From: Mesorhizobium tianshanense
GTDB lineage: Bacteria > Pseudomonadota > Alphaproteobacteria > Rhizobiales > Rhizobiaceae
Length of the DNA stretch: 64,000 nt
Direction of reading: 5' to 3'
Assembly (NCBI RefSeq): GCF_007830515.1
Contig: NZ_VLKT01000042.1
Span: 1 to 64,000, forward strand
The position numbers and the translations under genes are program-made. Under the pieces are notes generated by a model, which saw only the letters and a list, made by a program, of their open reading frames with translations, had not been told where the DNA came from and made no database searches. Shown piece by piece: positions 8,728-19,393 of this stretch (its first letter is position 1; each line of letters opens with the position of its first letter).

Positions 8728-9435
8728 ATGCGCTACGCGATCTATTTCACCCCCCGGCAGGACGAACCGCTGGCGCGGATTGCCGCCAATTGGCTTGGCC
8801 GGGACCCGTTTAGCGCCGCCACAAGGCCGGTCGAGGCCGTGGGCGAACTGTCGGCGGCGGAGGTCGCCTTCCACACCGCTTCGGCGCGCCGCTACGGCTT
8901 TCATGCGACGCTGAAGGCACCCTTCCGGCTGGCTTCGAACGAGACGGAAGCCTCGCTTCGCGCGGCGCTGGACGATTTTGCCGAGGCGACACCGGTGGTG
9001 ACGATCCCGCGTCTTGTCGTCAGCCAGATCGACGGCTTCTTCGCGCTGGTGCCGCAAGCGCCGCTGCCGGCACTCAACCGCTTCGCCGACGACGTCGTGC
9101 GCGGCTTCGACCGCTTCCGCGCGCCGCTGAGCGAGGCGGAAATCGAGCGGCGCAGCCCCGATTCGCTGAAGCCGGCTGAATTCCGCAATCTCTGCCAATG
9201 GGGCTATCCCTATGTCTTCGAGACCTTCCGGTTCCATATGACGCTGTCCGGCCGGGCCTCGCCACAGGAAAGCCCTCGTCTTCGCCTAGCAATCGACAGC
9301 CTGTTTGCGGAGGTCCTGCAACGGCCGGTGCCGGTGGACGCGCTGACGCTGTTTGTCGAAACCGAACCTGGCGCCCCGTTCATGGTGCTTTCCCACCATG
9401 CGCTCGGGCGTCGCCCGGCCAGAAAAACTGCCTGA
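8728..9435 (+). CDS. DUF1045 protein, 2H-phosphoesterase fold, phosphonate-associated
   Basis: 235-residue protein of the DUF1045 family, often found with phn genes. It has two HxT motifs, YGFHATLKAP and FRFHMTLSGR, the hallmark of the 2H phosphoesterase fold that acts on cyclic phosphates. A role in handling cyclic phosphoribosyl intermediates of the C-P lyase pathway is a reasonable inference. GAGGAA precedes the ATG. It lies 80 bp upstream of phnM on the same strand, and the two are likely co-transcribed. Confidence 0.8.
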   Translation: MRYAIYFTPRQDEPLARIAANWLGRDPFSAATRPVEAVGELSAAEVAFHTASARRYGFHATLKAPFRLASNETEASLRAALDDFAEATPVVTIPRLVVSQIDGFFALVPQAPLPALNRFADDVVRGFDRFRAPLSEAEIERRSPDSLKPAEFRNLCQWGYPYVFETFRFHMTLSGRASPQESPRLRLAIDSLFAEVLQRPVPVDALTLFVETEPGAPFMVLSHHALGRRPARKTA

Positions 9436-9515
9436 AGTGTTTTTTTGTTTTAACCGCATTTGTGCGACGCCAATTGATTCCGACTGGCTCCAAAATGCTC
9501 CAAGGACTGCCTGAA

Positions 9516-10655
9516 ATGACCACCGAGACCGTTCTCAACAATGCCCGCATCGTGCTTGCCGACGAGATCATCGAAGGGTCAATCGTGCTGCGCGACGGCC
9601 TGATCGCCGGGATCGATGCCGGCGCCGGCCGGACCGGTGAGGACATGGGCGGCGATTTCATCATTCCCGGACTGGTCGAGCTCCATACCGACCACCTCGA
9701 AGGCCACTACGCGCCGCGGCCGAAGGTGCGCTGGAACCCTATCGCCGCGGTGCTCGCTCACGACGCGCAGGTGGCGACCGCCGGCATCACCACCGTGCTC
9801 GATGCCTTGCGCGTCGGCATGGATGACGATGCGGACATGGGGTCGGCCGACATGCGCAAGCTGGCCGACGCGATCGAGGACAGCGTCCAGCAGGACCGGC
9901 TGCGGGCCGACCATTTCATCCATTTGCGCTGCGAGGTTTCGGCGCCGGATTGCCTCGCCGCCTTCGCCCATTTCGACGGCGACGAAAGGATTAAGCTGGC
10001 GTCGCTGATGGACCATGCGCCGGGACAGCGCCAGTTCGTCGATCTCGAAACCTATGCCTACTACTACCAGCGCAAGCTGAAGCTGTCGGATCCCGATTTC
10101 CAGAAATTTTGCGAGAAGCGGATGACGGAGTCGGCGAGGAATTCGGGGCCGAACCGCACCTTCATCGCTGCTGCCTGCCATCAGCGCGGCATCGTGCTGG
10201 CCAGCCATGACGACGCGACGACGGGCCATGTCGACGAGGCGATCGAACAGGGCGTCCGCGTCGCGGAATTCCCGACCACACAAGAGGCCGCCAGGGCCTC
10301 CAAGGAGGCAGGGCTCGGCGTGCTGATGGGCGCGCCAAACGTCATGCGCGGCGCTTCGCATTCTGGAAACGTCTCGGCCCGCACGCTCGCCGGCGACGGC
10401 CTGCTCGACATATTGTCGTCCGATTACATTCCCTTCAGCCTGATCCAGTCGGCCTTTTTCCTCGGCGACGTGGTCGACGGCATTTCCCTGCCTCAGGCGG
10501 TGGCCATGGTCTCGAAGAACCCTGCCGAAGCGGTCGGCCTCACGGATCGCGGCGTCATCGAGCAGGGCCGGCGCGCCGATCTGGTTCGCGTGCGTCTTGA
10601 CGACCATGTCCCGGTGGTCCGCACGGTCTGGCGGCAGGGACGCCGGGTCGCATGA
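9516..10655 (+). CDS. phnM: Alpha-D-ribose 1-methylphosphonate 5-triphosphate diphosphatase (PhnM)
   Basis: 379-residue amidohydrolase-fold enzyme, the family's usual size. It removes pyrophosphate from ribosyl phosphonate triphosphate in C-P lyase catabolism. The metal-binding motif appears as VELHTDHLEGH, with later ligands in ASHDDATTGHV. The start at ATG 9516 is supported by AAGGA upstream; an ATG at 9495 is an alternative. The stop overlaps the ATG of phnN (ATGA at 10652), so the two are translationally coupled. No phnGHIJKL core is present in the window. Confidence 0.92.
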   Translation: MTTETVLNNARIVLADEIIEGSIVLRDGLIAGIDAGAGRTGEDMGGDFIIPGLVELHTDHLEGHYAPRPKVRWNPIAAVLAHDAQVATAGITTVLDALRVGMDDDADMGSADMRKLADAIEDSVQQDRLRADHFIHLRCEVSAPDCLAAFAHFDGDERIKLASLMDHAPGQRQFVDLETYAYYYQRKLKLSDPDFQKFCEKRMTESARNSGPNRTFIAAACHQRGIVLASHDDATTGHVDEAIEQGVRVAEFPTTQEAARASKEAGLGVLMGAPNVMRGASHSGNVSARTLAGDGLLDILSSDYIPFSLIQSAFFLGDVVDGISLPQAVAMVSKNPAEAVGLTDRGVIEQGRRADLVRVRLDDHVPVVRTVWRQGRRVA

Positions 10656-11296
10656 TGGTGTCGGCTTCGATCGAGTGTGAATTGTCGGCCGCGGCGTTTC
10701 CGATCCGCGACGGCGTGTTCGTCGCCGTCGTCGGGCCGAGCGGCGCCGGCAAGGACACCGTGATCGGCTATGCCCGCACCCTGTTTGCCGACGAAAGCCA
10801 GCTGGAGTTCGTGCGCCGGGTCATCACCCGACCGAGCGACACGGCGAGCGAGGATCACGACACGCTGGCCGATGCCGCCTTTGTCGAGGCCGAAGCGGAC
10901 GGCGCCTTCGCCATAGCCTGGGAGGCGCATGGCTTGCGCTACGGCATCCCCACCGAAGTCGACCGGTCGGTCGCCAATGGCCGCGTCGCCATCGCCAATG
11001 TCTCCCGCGCGATCATCCCGGTTTTACGCGAGCGTTACGCCAATCTCGCGGTCGTCGAGATCACCGCCTCGCCGGAAATCCTGGCCGAGCGGCTGGCCAT
11101 GCGCGGCCGCGAGTCGCGCGGCGAAGTGCTGGCGCGGCTGGCGCGCAGCGCCAATGTGGCGTTGTCCGGGCCAGGCGTCACCTCGATCGACAATAGCGGC
11201 CCACGCGAGGCAGCCGGCGAGCGCTTCGCCGATGTGCTTCGCAAGGCCATGGCTTTTTCGGACCGACCGTGCAGCGGGGCAGAAACCAATCTGTAG
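10652..11296 (+). CDS. phnN: Ribose 1,5-bisphosphokinase (PhnN)
   Basis: 214-residue guanylate-kinase-like enzyme that phosphorylates ribose 1,5-bisphosphate to PRPP, the last step linking phosphonate use to nucleotide synthesis. The Walker A motif is VVGPSGAGKDT (about residues 27-37), followed by the family segment RRVITRP. The C-terminal quarter has the Arg-rich lid AERLAMRGRESRGEVLARL. It starts inside the phnM stop; two successive ATGs make the exact start uncertain by one codon. Confidence 0.9.
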   Translation: MMVSASIECELSAAAFPIRDGVFVAVVGPSGAGKDTVIGYARTLFADESQLEFVRRVITRPSDTASEDHDTLADAAFVEAEADGAFAIAWEAHGLRYGIPTEVDRSVANGRVAIANVSRAIIPVLRERYANLAVVEITASPEILAERLAMRGRESRGEVLARLARSANVALSGPGVTSIDNSGPREAAGERFADVLRKAMAFSDRPCSGAETNL

Positions 11297-11345
11297 CGAT
11301 CCTTCGCGCCCCCTCTGTCCCGCCGACTCAAAGGTTCGTGAAGCG

Positions 11346-12341
11346 CTACTCCGCAGCCGCGCCGGCCGCGCCCTTGCGGGTGGCTTCCAGCATCAGCCGC
11401 CGCTCGCGGAACACACCCCATTGCTGGTCGACCAGCACGCCGATCAGGATCACCCCGCCCATCACCGCGAAATTGAGCGAGGAGGGGATGCCGAGCAGGT
11501 TGACGAGGTTCTGCAGCTCCTGCAGCAGGACCGTTCCGAGGATGACGCCGATCAGCGAACCTTCGCCGCCGCGCAGGGAGAAGCCGCCGAGCACCGCTGC
11601 CGCAATGGCATAGAGCTCGTAGAACTGGCCGTGGCTCGCCGGCGAGATCGAGCGCGTGTACATGGCGAAATAGATCGCCGACAACGCCGTCAGCACACCG
11701 CAGATGACATAGGCCGCCATTACGACGCGGCCGGTGCGGATGCCCGAATATTTCGCCGCCTCCTCGTTCTTGCCGATGGCGTAGAGATAGCGCCCGAACA
11801 CCGAACGGTGCAGCACCACCCACATCACGATGGCGATGACGATCAGTGCGATGAAGCTGTTCGGCACGCCCCAGGATCGCCCCGCGGTCAGGAACTCGAG
11901 CTCCGGAAAATTCTGCCCGAAGGCGAAGCCCGCGGTGCCGTCGGCAGTATAGAACCGCGCCACGCCGCGGTAGATCAGCAGGCCGCACAGCGTCACCACG
12001 AAAGGCTGCAATTTGAGCCGGGTGATCAGCCAGCCATGCGCCAGCCCGATCATGCCGCCGAGGATGAGGATCAGCGGCAGCGCGACCGGCCATGCCATGC
12101 CGCGCGTGGCGATGAAATCGATGAACAGGACGCCGAGCAACGCAACCACCGAGCCTACGGACAATTCGATGCCGCCGGTGATGATGACGAAGGCCTGGCC
12201 GATCGCCAGGATGCCGAACAGCCCGATCAGGTTCGATGTGTTGGCGAGGTTGATCGGCAGCAGGAAGCGCGGATTGATGATCGCCACCACCGCTCCCACC
12301 ACAAGGATCAGGATCAGCAGGCCGAGATCTTTCTTGCTCAT
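11346..12341 (-). CDS. Ribose-type sugar ABC transporter permease
   Basis: 331-residue integral membrane protein of the RbsC/BPD_transp_2 family with about 8-10 hydrophobic segments. The signature region GGIELSVGSVVALLGV appears near residue 57, and the coupling region around GKNEEAAKYSGIRTGRVV near 190. The C-terminus is cytoplasmic and Ala/Glu rich. It is the last gene of a minus-strand operon, 24 bp after the ATPase gene. The substrate is not readable from the permease. It forms the membrane channel of the importer with the ATPase and binding protein encoded upstream. Confidence 0.9.
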   Translation of the reverse strand: MSKKDLGLLILILVVGAVVAIINPRFLLPINLANTSNLIGLFGILAIGQAFVIITGGIELSVGSVVALLGVLFIDFIATRGMAWPVALPLILILGGMIGLAHGWLITRLKLQPFVVTLCGLLIYRGVARFYTADGTAGFAFGQNFPELEFLTAGRSWGVPNSFIALIVIAIVMWVVLHRSVFGRYLYAIGKNEEAAKYSGIRTGRVVMAAYVICGVLTALSAIYFAMYTRSISPASHGQFYELYAIAAAVLGGFSLRGGEGSLIGVILGTVLLQELQNLVNLLGIPSSLNFAVMGGVILIGVLVDQQWGVFRERRLMLEATRKGAAGAAAE

Positions 12342-12365
12342 CGTCTTCTCCCCAATGCCAGCGAA

Positions 12366-13913
<1,548 letters not shown>

Positions 13914-13942
13914 GCCTGACAGCAGCCGGTGGGCCCTTGTTT

Positions 13943-14012
13943 GAGCATGATCTCCAGCGAAAACCGGTTCCCACTTTTCGCTGATGCGGACCTTCGGTTC
14001 GGGATCATGCTC
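13943..14012. repeat. Rhizobiales interspersed palindromic repeat
   Basis: Arms gagcatgat (13943-13951) and atcatgctc (14004-14012) enclose the familiar core aaaaccggttcccacttttcg. I recognise this element as one repeated many times in Mesorhizobium, Rhizobium and related genomes. It sits between the binding-protein gene and the ATPase gene of the ABC operon. The transcript will carry a strong hairpin there, which may stabilise the upstream message or reduce ATPase and permease expression relative to the binding protein. Confidence 0.8.
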
Positions 14013-14105
14013 GTGCCACATCTGCAGACTGACGACCCTTGGCGGGTTCGTCAATGCGAGCCGCCGGCCCGAAGCGAACCTCGAGCCGGCGCAACTGCCT
14101 TCGTC

Positions 14106-15068
14106 TCAATTGCCGGACATCGCCTTCAGATTGGCGGCATAGGCATCGACGTCGTCCTTGCCGATGATCTTGGTCGGCACGATGATCAGCCCGTCGGCGG
14201 GAACGCCCGACTTGTCGCCCTTGAGATAGGCGGCCATCAGTTTCATGCCCTGATAGGCCCATTCGAAGGGCTGCTGCACGACGGTGGCGGCGACGGTGCC
14301 TTCCTTGACGCCACCCAGCGTGATCGGATCGTCGTCGAAGCCCACGACGGTGATTTGGCCGAGTTTGCCGGCGTCGCGCAGGGCTTCATAGATGCGCGGC
14401 GTGTTGTAGGAATAGAAGCCGACCATGCAGGTCACGTCGGGGCTGGCGACGAGCGCGTCCTCGACGTTCTTCTTGGCGCGGGCCTGGTCGATATCGTCGC
14501 CACGCACGTCGATCAGCTCGATCTTGGTGCCGGCGAGCCCTTCCTTCATGCCCTCGATGCGCTCCTTGGCATTGTCGGCGCCGAGCAGCCCGACAAAGCC
14601 GAGGCATTTGCCGCCGTCGGGCATCGCCTTCTTGGCGATCTCGGCCGCCTGCTTGCCGGCATCGATGTTGGACGAGCCGATATAGGCGACACGCTTGGTC
14701 TGCGGTGCGTCGCTGTCGGTGGTGAACAGCGCCGTCTCCGAGGCGATCTTGTTCAGCCCGTCGGTCGAGGTCTTGGGGTCGACGGCCGAAACCATGATGG
14801 CCTTGACGCCGGCCGTCACCAGATCGTCCATCAGCCGCTGCTGGATGGCGACCGACGATTGCTCCGGATATTTGAGCTGCAGATCGTAGTCGGGCAATTC
14901 GGCCTGCGCCTTCTTGACGCCGGCTTCGGCCGCCTTCCAGAAATCGGAAGCGCCGTTGACGACGAAGGCCAGCGTCGGTTTTTCCTGGGCACGGGCAATT
15001 GCCGTGATCGTCAGGCCGAGAACCAAGGTCGCGACGGCGACGGACGCATTTCGTACAACAGATTTCAT
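14106..15068 (-). CDS. Periplasmic sugar-binding protein of the ABC importer
   Basis: 320-residue substrate-binding protein of the RbsB/periplasmic-binding type 1 family. It begins with a signal peptide (MKSVVRNASVAVATLVLGL, cleavage near AIARAQ-EK). Family motifs include NGASDFWKAAEAGVKKA near the mature N-terminus and VVGFDDDPITLGGV in the C-terminal lobe. The ATG at 15068 has GGGAGG at good spacing. It is the first gene of the minus-strand importer operon, divergent from the LacI regulator. Ligand candidates are pentoses, nucleosides or the ring amides handled by the downstream hydrolases; none is proven. Confidence 0.88.
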   Translation of the reverse strand: MKSVVRNASVAVATLVLGLTITAIARAQEKPTLAFVVNGASDFWKAAEAGVKKAQAELPDYDLQLKYPEQSSVAIQQRLMDDLVTAGVKAIMVSAVDPKTSTDGLNKIASETALFTTDSDAPQTKRVAYIGSSNIDAGKQAAEIAKKAMPDGGKCLGFVGLLGADNAKERIEGMKEGLAGTKIELIDVRGDDIDQARAKKNVEDALVASPDVTCMVGFYSYNTPRIYEALRDAGKLGQITVVGFDDDPITLGGVKEGTVAATVVQQPFEWAYQGMKLMAAYLKGDKSGVPADGLIIVPTKIIGKDDVDAYAANLKAMSGN

Positions 15069-15686
15069 GTTCAACCTCCCGTTTGATTCAGTCATTTTCG
15101 CTGATCTGAATTTTGTCGAAGCGGCTTGGACGCCCTCCTCCTCAAGGGGTGCTGGCAGCGAAAGAACGGTGCCATTCCAGCCGCGATCTGAACTCTAGAG
15201 ACTCATTGGCTGTTCGTAAATAGTCCGATTTGTCTGACATTTCCGTAGTTGTGCGGCGCTGCTCTGCCGGCCCAGGAGCCACCAATACCGCGCCACACGT
15301 TTGCTTCCGTCACGGCTCGCTCGATGCCAGGCCGGCACGACAAATTGACATTAGAACGCTTACGGATATTAGTAAATAGTATTAGTTTCCGTTGGAAGCT
15401 GATGCCGGAGGTGGAATGGTTGCCTGTGGTGTGATGCGAGAAAGAGAGGGTTCTGTCATCGACGAGACCGTCTAAAAGCTTCGAAATTTGAGTTGTGCCC
15501 CGAGAAATCGGCGTTTCAGGACCACGTCGCTCTCTTTGCGTTGATAGCCATGCGGCTGGCAGAATGATAATAATGATTAATTGAGTGTTTGTTTTATAAA
15601 CGCGAGGCGCCGGACCGTCTTGTCGTCTTTAGTGACCTCTGGGACAACCTCTGATTAGACAAGCCGGGAATTTGGAACACAATGCC
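15069..15686. promoter_or_regulatory. Divergent intergenic region between importer and LacI regulator
   Basis: About 620 bp without a convincing gene; it is more AT-rich than its surroundings. A promoter-like pair TTGACA (15345-15350) and TATTAG (15367-15372) spans ttagaacgcttacgg, an imperfect LacI-type operator with a central CG. Another pair, TTGATA (15541) and ATGATA (15564), could serve the LacI gene. These are weak candidates. The region presumably carries the control sites for both the importer and its regulator. Confidence 0.4.
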
Positions 15687-16826
15687 ATGAGCGAACCGAC
15701 GGACCTGCGCGGTCCTGCCCTTGAAGCCTCCAGGCGCCGAAAGCAACCGGGCAAGAACCCCAAGGGTCGCGTCACCATGACCGATATCGCCAGGGCCGCC
15801 GGCTGTTCGCAGGCCACGGTTTCGTTCGTGCTCAACAACACGCCGGGCATCAGGCTTTCGCAGCAGACCCGCGAACGGGTGATCGAGGCCGCGCGGGGTC
15901 TCGGCTATGCGCCACCAGCCTTCTCTGCTCTTCGCAGCCCTGTCGCCTCGTTCGAGGGATTGGACGGGGTGATCGGCTTCGCGGTCGATCAACTGGCGAC
16001 CAGCCCCGAAGCGGTCGTCGCCATTGAAGGGGCGCGGCAGGCCTCGTGGAATGCCGGCAATGTCGTGCTCGTCGCGCAGACTTTGGGGGATTCCATCATG
16101 GAGCCGCGCGCCATTGCGGCATTGACCAAGCGAGGCATTTCGGCGCTGATCTACATGACGATCTTCACACGCGAGATCGTCGCGCCCGATTATCTCTACG
16201 GCCTCGATATCCCGGTCATCCTGCTCAATTGCTATACCGCCGACTACGCCTTCCCTGCCGTGGTGCCGAGCGAAATCGCCGGCGGGCAGAGTTCCACCCG
16301 CCACCTGATCAGCCATGGTCACCGCCGCATAGCCACGATCACTGGCGAGCCCTGGATGCAGGCAGCGCAGGACCGGCTCAAGGGCTACCGCCGGGCGCTG
16401 GCGACGGCCGACATCCCGTTCGATGCAGAGCTGGTGGTCGAGGGCGACTGGTCGGCGAGCGCCGGCTATGCCGCGACCGTCAAGCTTCTGGCGCTCAGGG
16501 ACCGCCCGACCGCCATCTTCTGCCAGAATGACCGCACCGCGATCGGCTGCTACGAGGCGCTCAAGGAAGCCGGCCTGCACATCCCTGGGGATATTTCGGT
16601 CGTCGGCTATGACGACGAGGAGATCGCCCGCCACCTGTTCCCGCCTTTGACGACGTCGATCCTGCCGCATATGGCGATGGGCCAATGGGCGATCGAGCAG
16701 CTTGAGATTCCCGCACCGCCGGGCCGCGGTCGCTACCCCATCACCAAGCTCGAATGCCCGCTGGTGGAGCGGGAGTCGGTCAGTGTTGTGGCGGGTGCGC
16801 GCTCACGCGGTCCGACAGCCGGCTGA
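15687..16826 (+). CDS. LacI-family transcriptional regulator
   Basis: 379-residue repressor with a LacI helix-turn-helix (VTMTDIARAAGCSQATVSFVL, about residues 30-50) and a periplasmic-binding-like effector domain (IGFAVDQLATSPEA to the C-terminus, with FCQNDRTAIGCYEALKEAG and VVGYDDEEIARHLFPPLTT). The Asn-Asn pair of the hinge region (LNNTPGIRLS) is present. About 28 basic residues precede the helix-turn-helix, slightly longer than usual. The ATG at 15687 is taken as the start. It lies between the divergent importer and the downstream ring-hydrolase genes and may control both, with the imported compound as effector. Confidence 0.87.
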   Translation: MSEPTDLRGPALEASRRRKQPGKNPKGRVTMTDIARAAGCSQATVSFVLNNTPGIRLSQQTRERVIEAARGLGYAPPAFSALRSPVASFEGLDGVIGFAVDQLATSPEAVVAIEGARQASWNAGNVVLVAQTLGDSIMEPRAIAALTKRGISALIYMTIFTREIVAPDYLYGLDIPVILLNCYTADYAFPAVVPSEIAGGQSSTRHLISHGHRRIATITGEPWMQAAQDRLKGYRRALATADIPFDAELVVEGDWSASAGYAATVKLLALRDRPTAIFCQNDRTAIGCYEALKEAGLHIPGDISVVGYDDEEIARHLFPPLTTSILPHMAMGQWAIEQLEIPAPPGRGRYPITKLECPLVERESVSVVAGARSRGPTAG

Positions 16827-17001
16827 GGACCTCAGACCCCCGGCGGTGCAAACACCGTACGGTTTGCTGCCGTCTGGCTGTGGTGAAATCTTGGATCCAA
16901 GGGTACAACAAATCGGATCTCGCTCGCCGTTCTGCGCCGGCCTTCGAGCCCGACTTCCTAGCCGACATGCGGATCGGTAACCCGCCAGGAGTTGTCTTGC
17001 C

Positions 17002-17934
17002 ATGAAGCCCCAGCATCGCCATGGCCCGCCGCGCGATTTCGTCGGTTATGGCCGGCGGCCGCCGCGGATCACCTGGCCGGACGGACGTCTGGTCGCCGTC
17101 AATCTCGTGGTCTGCTACGAGGAAGGGTCGGAATATTCGCTGTTCGAGGGCGACGACCACAGCGACGGCTGGGGCGAATATCCGTTGTCGGCGCCGGCCG
17201 GCGTCCGCGACCTCGGCACCGAAACGCATTTCGAGTATGGCAGCCGCGTCGGCATCTGGCGCATCGCCAGGCTGCTCGACCGGCACGGCGTTCAGGCAAC
17301 GGTCTCAAGCTGCGCCGAGGCACTGCGGCGCAACCCGGAGGTGACGGCATGGCTGCGCCAATCGGGTCACGATCTGCTCGGTCATGGCTTGCGCTGGACC
17401 GAACAATGGACATTGAGCCGTGACGAGGAGCGCGACCATCTGCAGCGCGCCGTCGCGCTGTTCATCGAGCTGCTCGGCGAGCGCCCGATCGGCTGGAACA
17501 GCCGTTCCTTTCCCAGCGTCAACACGCGCGATCTCCTGATCGAGGAAGGCGGCTTCCTGTACGATTCGGATCCGTGCAACGACGACCTGCCCTATTTCGT
17601 GCCGGCAAAGGACGGGCGCCTGCTGATCGTCCCTTATTCCAAGACCTTGAACGACAGCCGCTATCTGGTCAGCCCCGGCTATGTGACGCCCAAGGACTTC
17701 GTCGACAATGTCGAGACCTATCTGGACTTCCTGATCAGGGAAGCCAGGGAAGAAGGTGGGCGAATGATGACGATAGCCGTCCATGCGCGATGGACCGGCC
17801 AGCCCAACAGAGCGGCGGCCCTGGAAGGCGTGATCGAGACGGTCCTATCCAGGCCGGAGGCCGCCTTCATGCGCCGCAACGACATCGCCCGGTACTGGCT
17901 GTCGTTGTTTCCGGCCGGAAGCGAAGCGCGATGA
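17002..17934 (+). CDS. PuuE-type polysaccharide-deacetylase-fold hydrolase (allantoinase-like)
   Basis: 310-residue NodB-fold protein. Features point to the PuuE/allantoinase branch rather than to sugar deacetylases: an N-terminal VNLVVCYEEGSEYSLFEGDD, then HGVQATVSSCAEAL, HDLLGHGLRWTEQ and GGRMMTIAVHARWTGQPNR. PuuE enzymes hydrolyse allantoin to allantoate. Residues replacing the classical metal ligands fit this metal-independent branch, as known for the family. It is the first of three ring-amide hydrolases, and its stop overlaps a tiny ORF that links it to the hydantoinase gene. The substrate may be allantoin or another hydantoin. Confidence 0.78.
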   Translation: MKPQHRHGPPRDFVGYGRRPPRITWPDGRLVAVNLVVCYEEGSEYSLFEGDDHSDGWGEYPLSAPAGVRDLGTETHFEYGSRVGIWRIARLLDRHGVQATVSSCAEALRRNPEVTAWLRQSGHDLLGHGLRWTEQWTLSRDEERDHLQRAVALFIELLGERPIGWNSRSFPSVNTRDLLIEEGGFLYDSDPCNDDLPYFVPAKDGRLLIVPYSKTLNDSRYLVSPGYVTPKDFVDNVETYLDFLIREAREEGGRMMTIAVHARWTGQPNRAAALEGVIETVLSRPEAAFMRRNDIARYWLSLFPAGSEAR

Positions 17935-17987
17935 GCCAGCGCCCAACTCAGGAAGGCTTCTGGTTCGCCGATGAGGCCGAGGCATGA
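17931..17987 (+). CDS. Tiny coupled ORF between PuuE-like and hydantoinase genes
   Basis: 18-codon ORF, MSQRPTQEGFWFADEAEA. Its ATG overlaps the stop of the upstream gene (ATGA at 17931) and its stop overlaps the ATG of the hydantoinase gene (ATGA at 17984). It has no recognisable domain. It may act only as a translational bridge. The same double overlap recurs at 19390-19485. Confidence 0.4.
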   Translation: MSQRPTQEGFWFADEAEA

Positions 17988-19393
17988 TCGCCCAGCGCCC
18001 TCGGTTCGACCTCGTCGTGCGTGAAGGCCTGGTGGCGATCGGCGACGCCACGATGCGGGTCGACCTCGGCATCCGTGACGGGCGCATCCAGGCCATCGCG
18101 GAGCGCATCGAGGACGCCACGCAGATCGTCGATGCAAAAGGACGCCTTGTGCTGCCCGGCGGCGTCGATGCGCATTGCCACCTGGACCAGCCCAACTATG
18201 GGGCTGCCTGCGCGGACGGTTTCCGGAGCGGCACGCTGTCGGCCGCCTGTGGCGGCACGACGACGATCGTTCCGTTCGCGATGGCCTATGCTTCGGATCC
18301 ACTGGCCAAGACGGTTGCCGCCTACCGTCTCAAGGCTGAAGGCCAGGCCCTGATCGACTACGCGATCCATCCGACCATACAGGCGGCGAGCGCCCAGACC
18401 CTCGAACGAGACCTGCCCGATCTGATCCGCGGCGGCTATGCCTCGCTCAAGATCTTCACGACCTATGACGATTTCCGGCTCGGTGATTCCGAGATCCTGG
18501 CTATCCTCAAGGTGGCGGCGGCGCATGGCGCGCTTGTCATGGTGCATGCGGAGAACGACGCGATCATTGCGATGCTGAAGCAGGACCTCGTGAGCCGGGG
18601 CCTTGTCGCACCCCGCTTCCACGCGAAGGCAAGACCACCGATCGCCGAAAGCGAGGCGATCCACCGCATCGCCAGCTTTGCCGAACTGACCGGCGCCGAG
18701 GTTCTGATCGTCCACGTCTCCAGCCGTGTCGGCCTCGAAGAGGTAACGCGCGCTCGCGCCAGAGGCGTCAGTATCCACGCCGAGACGTGCCCTCAATATC
18801 TGCTTCTGACCGAAGCCGACCTCGATCGCGACGGCCTCGAAGGCGCGAAATTCATGTGCAGCCCGCCGCTGCGGACAACCGACGACCAGGAGGCACTGTG
18901 GACCGGCTTGGTCGAGGGCAGCGTCGCGATCTATTCCTCCGACCATTCGCCCTATCGTCTGGCGGGACCGGACGGGAAGCTGCGGTACGGCCCGCAATCG
19001 CGTTTCGACCAGATTGCCAACGGCATGCCCGGACTGGAGCTGCGGCAGCCACTTTTGTTCAGCGAAGGTTATCTGAAGGGCCGCATAAGCCTCGCCCAGT
19101 TCATCGCGCTGAGTTCCACGAATGCCGCCGAACGGCATGGCATCGCCCCGCAGAAAGGCTCGATCGCCATCGGCGGCGATGGCGATCTGGTGATCTGGGA
19201 CCAGGAACGGGAGACGACCGTCACCCGGGATCTGCTGCATGACAATACCGACCACACGCCCTATGAGGGCATGCGGATCCGAGGCTGGCCGGTAACCACC
19301 ATCGCCCGCGGCGAGGTCATCGTCGACGACGGCCGCGTGCTCGGCGTCGCGGGGCGCGGCCGCTTCGTTCCGTCAAAGGCTAGGAAGGCATGA
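17984..19393 (+). CDS. D-hydantoinase/dihydropyrimidinase-family amidohydrolase
   Basis: 469-residue cyclic-amide hydrolase with a complete binuclear metal site. The ligands are H64 and H66 in GGVDAHCHLDQP, the carbamylated Lys K156 in YASLKIF, His in MVHAEND and IVHVSS, and Asp in YSSDHSPY. Family members open hydantoin or dihydropyrimidine rings at the C-N bond. The ATG is ATGA-coupled to the tiny ORF upstream, and the stop overlaps another tiny ORF downstream. Together with the PuuE-like and dihydroorotase-like neighbours it suggests breakdown of allantoin, hydantoins or pyrimidine rings as a nitrogen source. Confidence 0.87.
   Translation: MIAQRPRFDLVVREGLVAIGDATMRVDLGIRDGRIQAIAERIEDATQIVDAKGRLVLPGGVDAHCHLDQPNYGAACADGFRSGTLSAACGGTTTIVPFAMAYASDPLAKTVAAYRLKAEGQALIDYAIHPTIQAASAQTLERDLPDLIRGGYASLKIFTTYDDFRLGDSEILAILKVAAAHGALVMVHAENDAIIAMLKQDLVSRGLVAPRFHAKARPPIAESEAIHRIASFAELTGAEVLIVHVSSRVGLEEVTRARARGVSIHAETCPQYLLLTEADLDRDGLEGAKFMCSPPLRTTDDQEALWTGLVEGSVAIYSSDHSPYRLAGPDGKLRYGPQSRFDQIANGMPGLELRQPLLFSEGYLKGRISLAQFIALSSTNAAERHGIAPQKGSIAIGGDGDLVIWDQERETTVTRDLLHDNTDHTPYEGMRIRGWPVTTIARGEVIVDDGRVLGVAGRGRFVPSKARKA

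Noticed and set aside
16848-16867. Imperfect palindrome gcaaac...gtttgc before the PuuE-like gene as an operator
   Set aside because: The arms are short and the symmetry needs a two-base bulge. It is too weak to list as a site.
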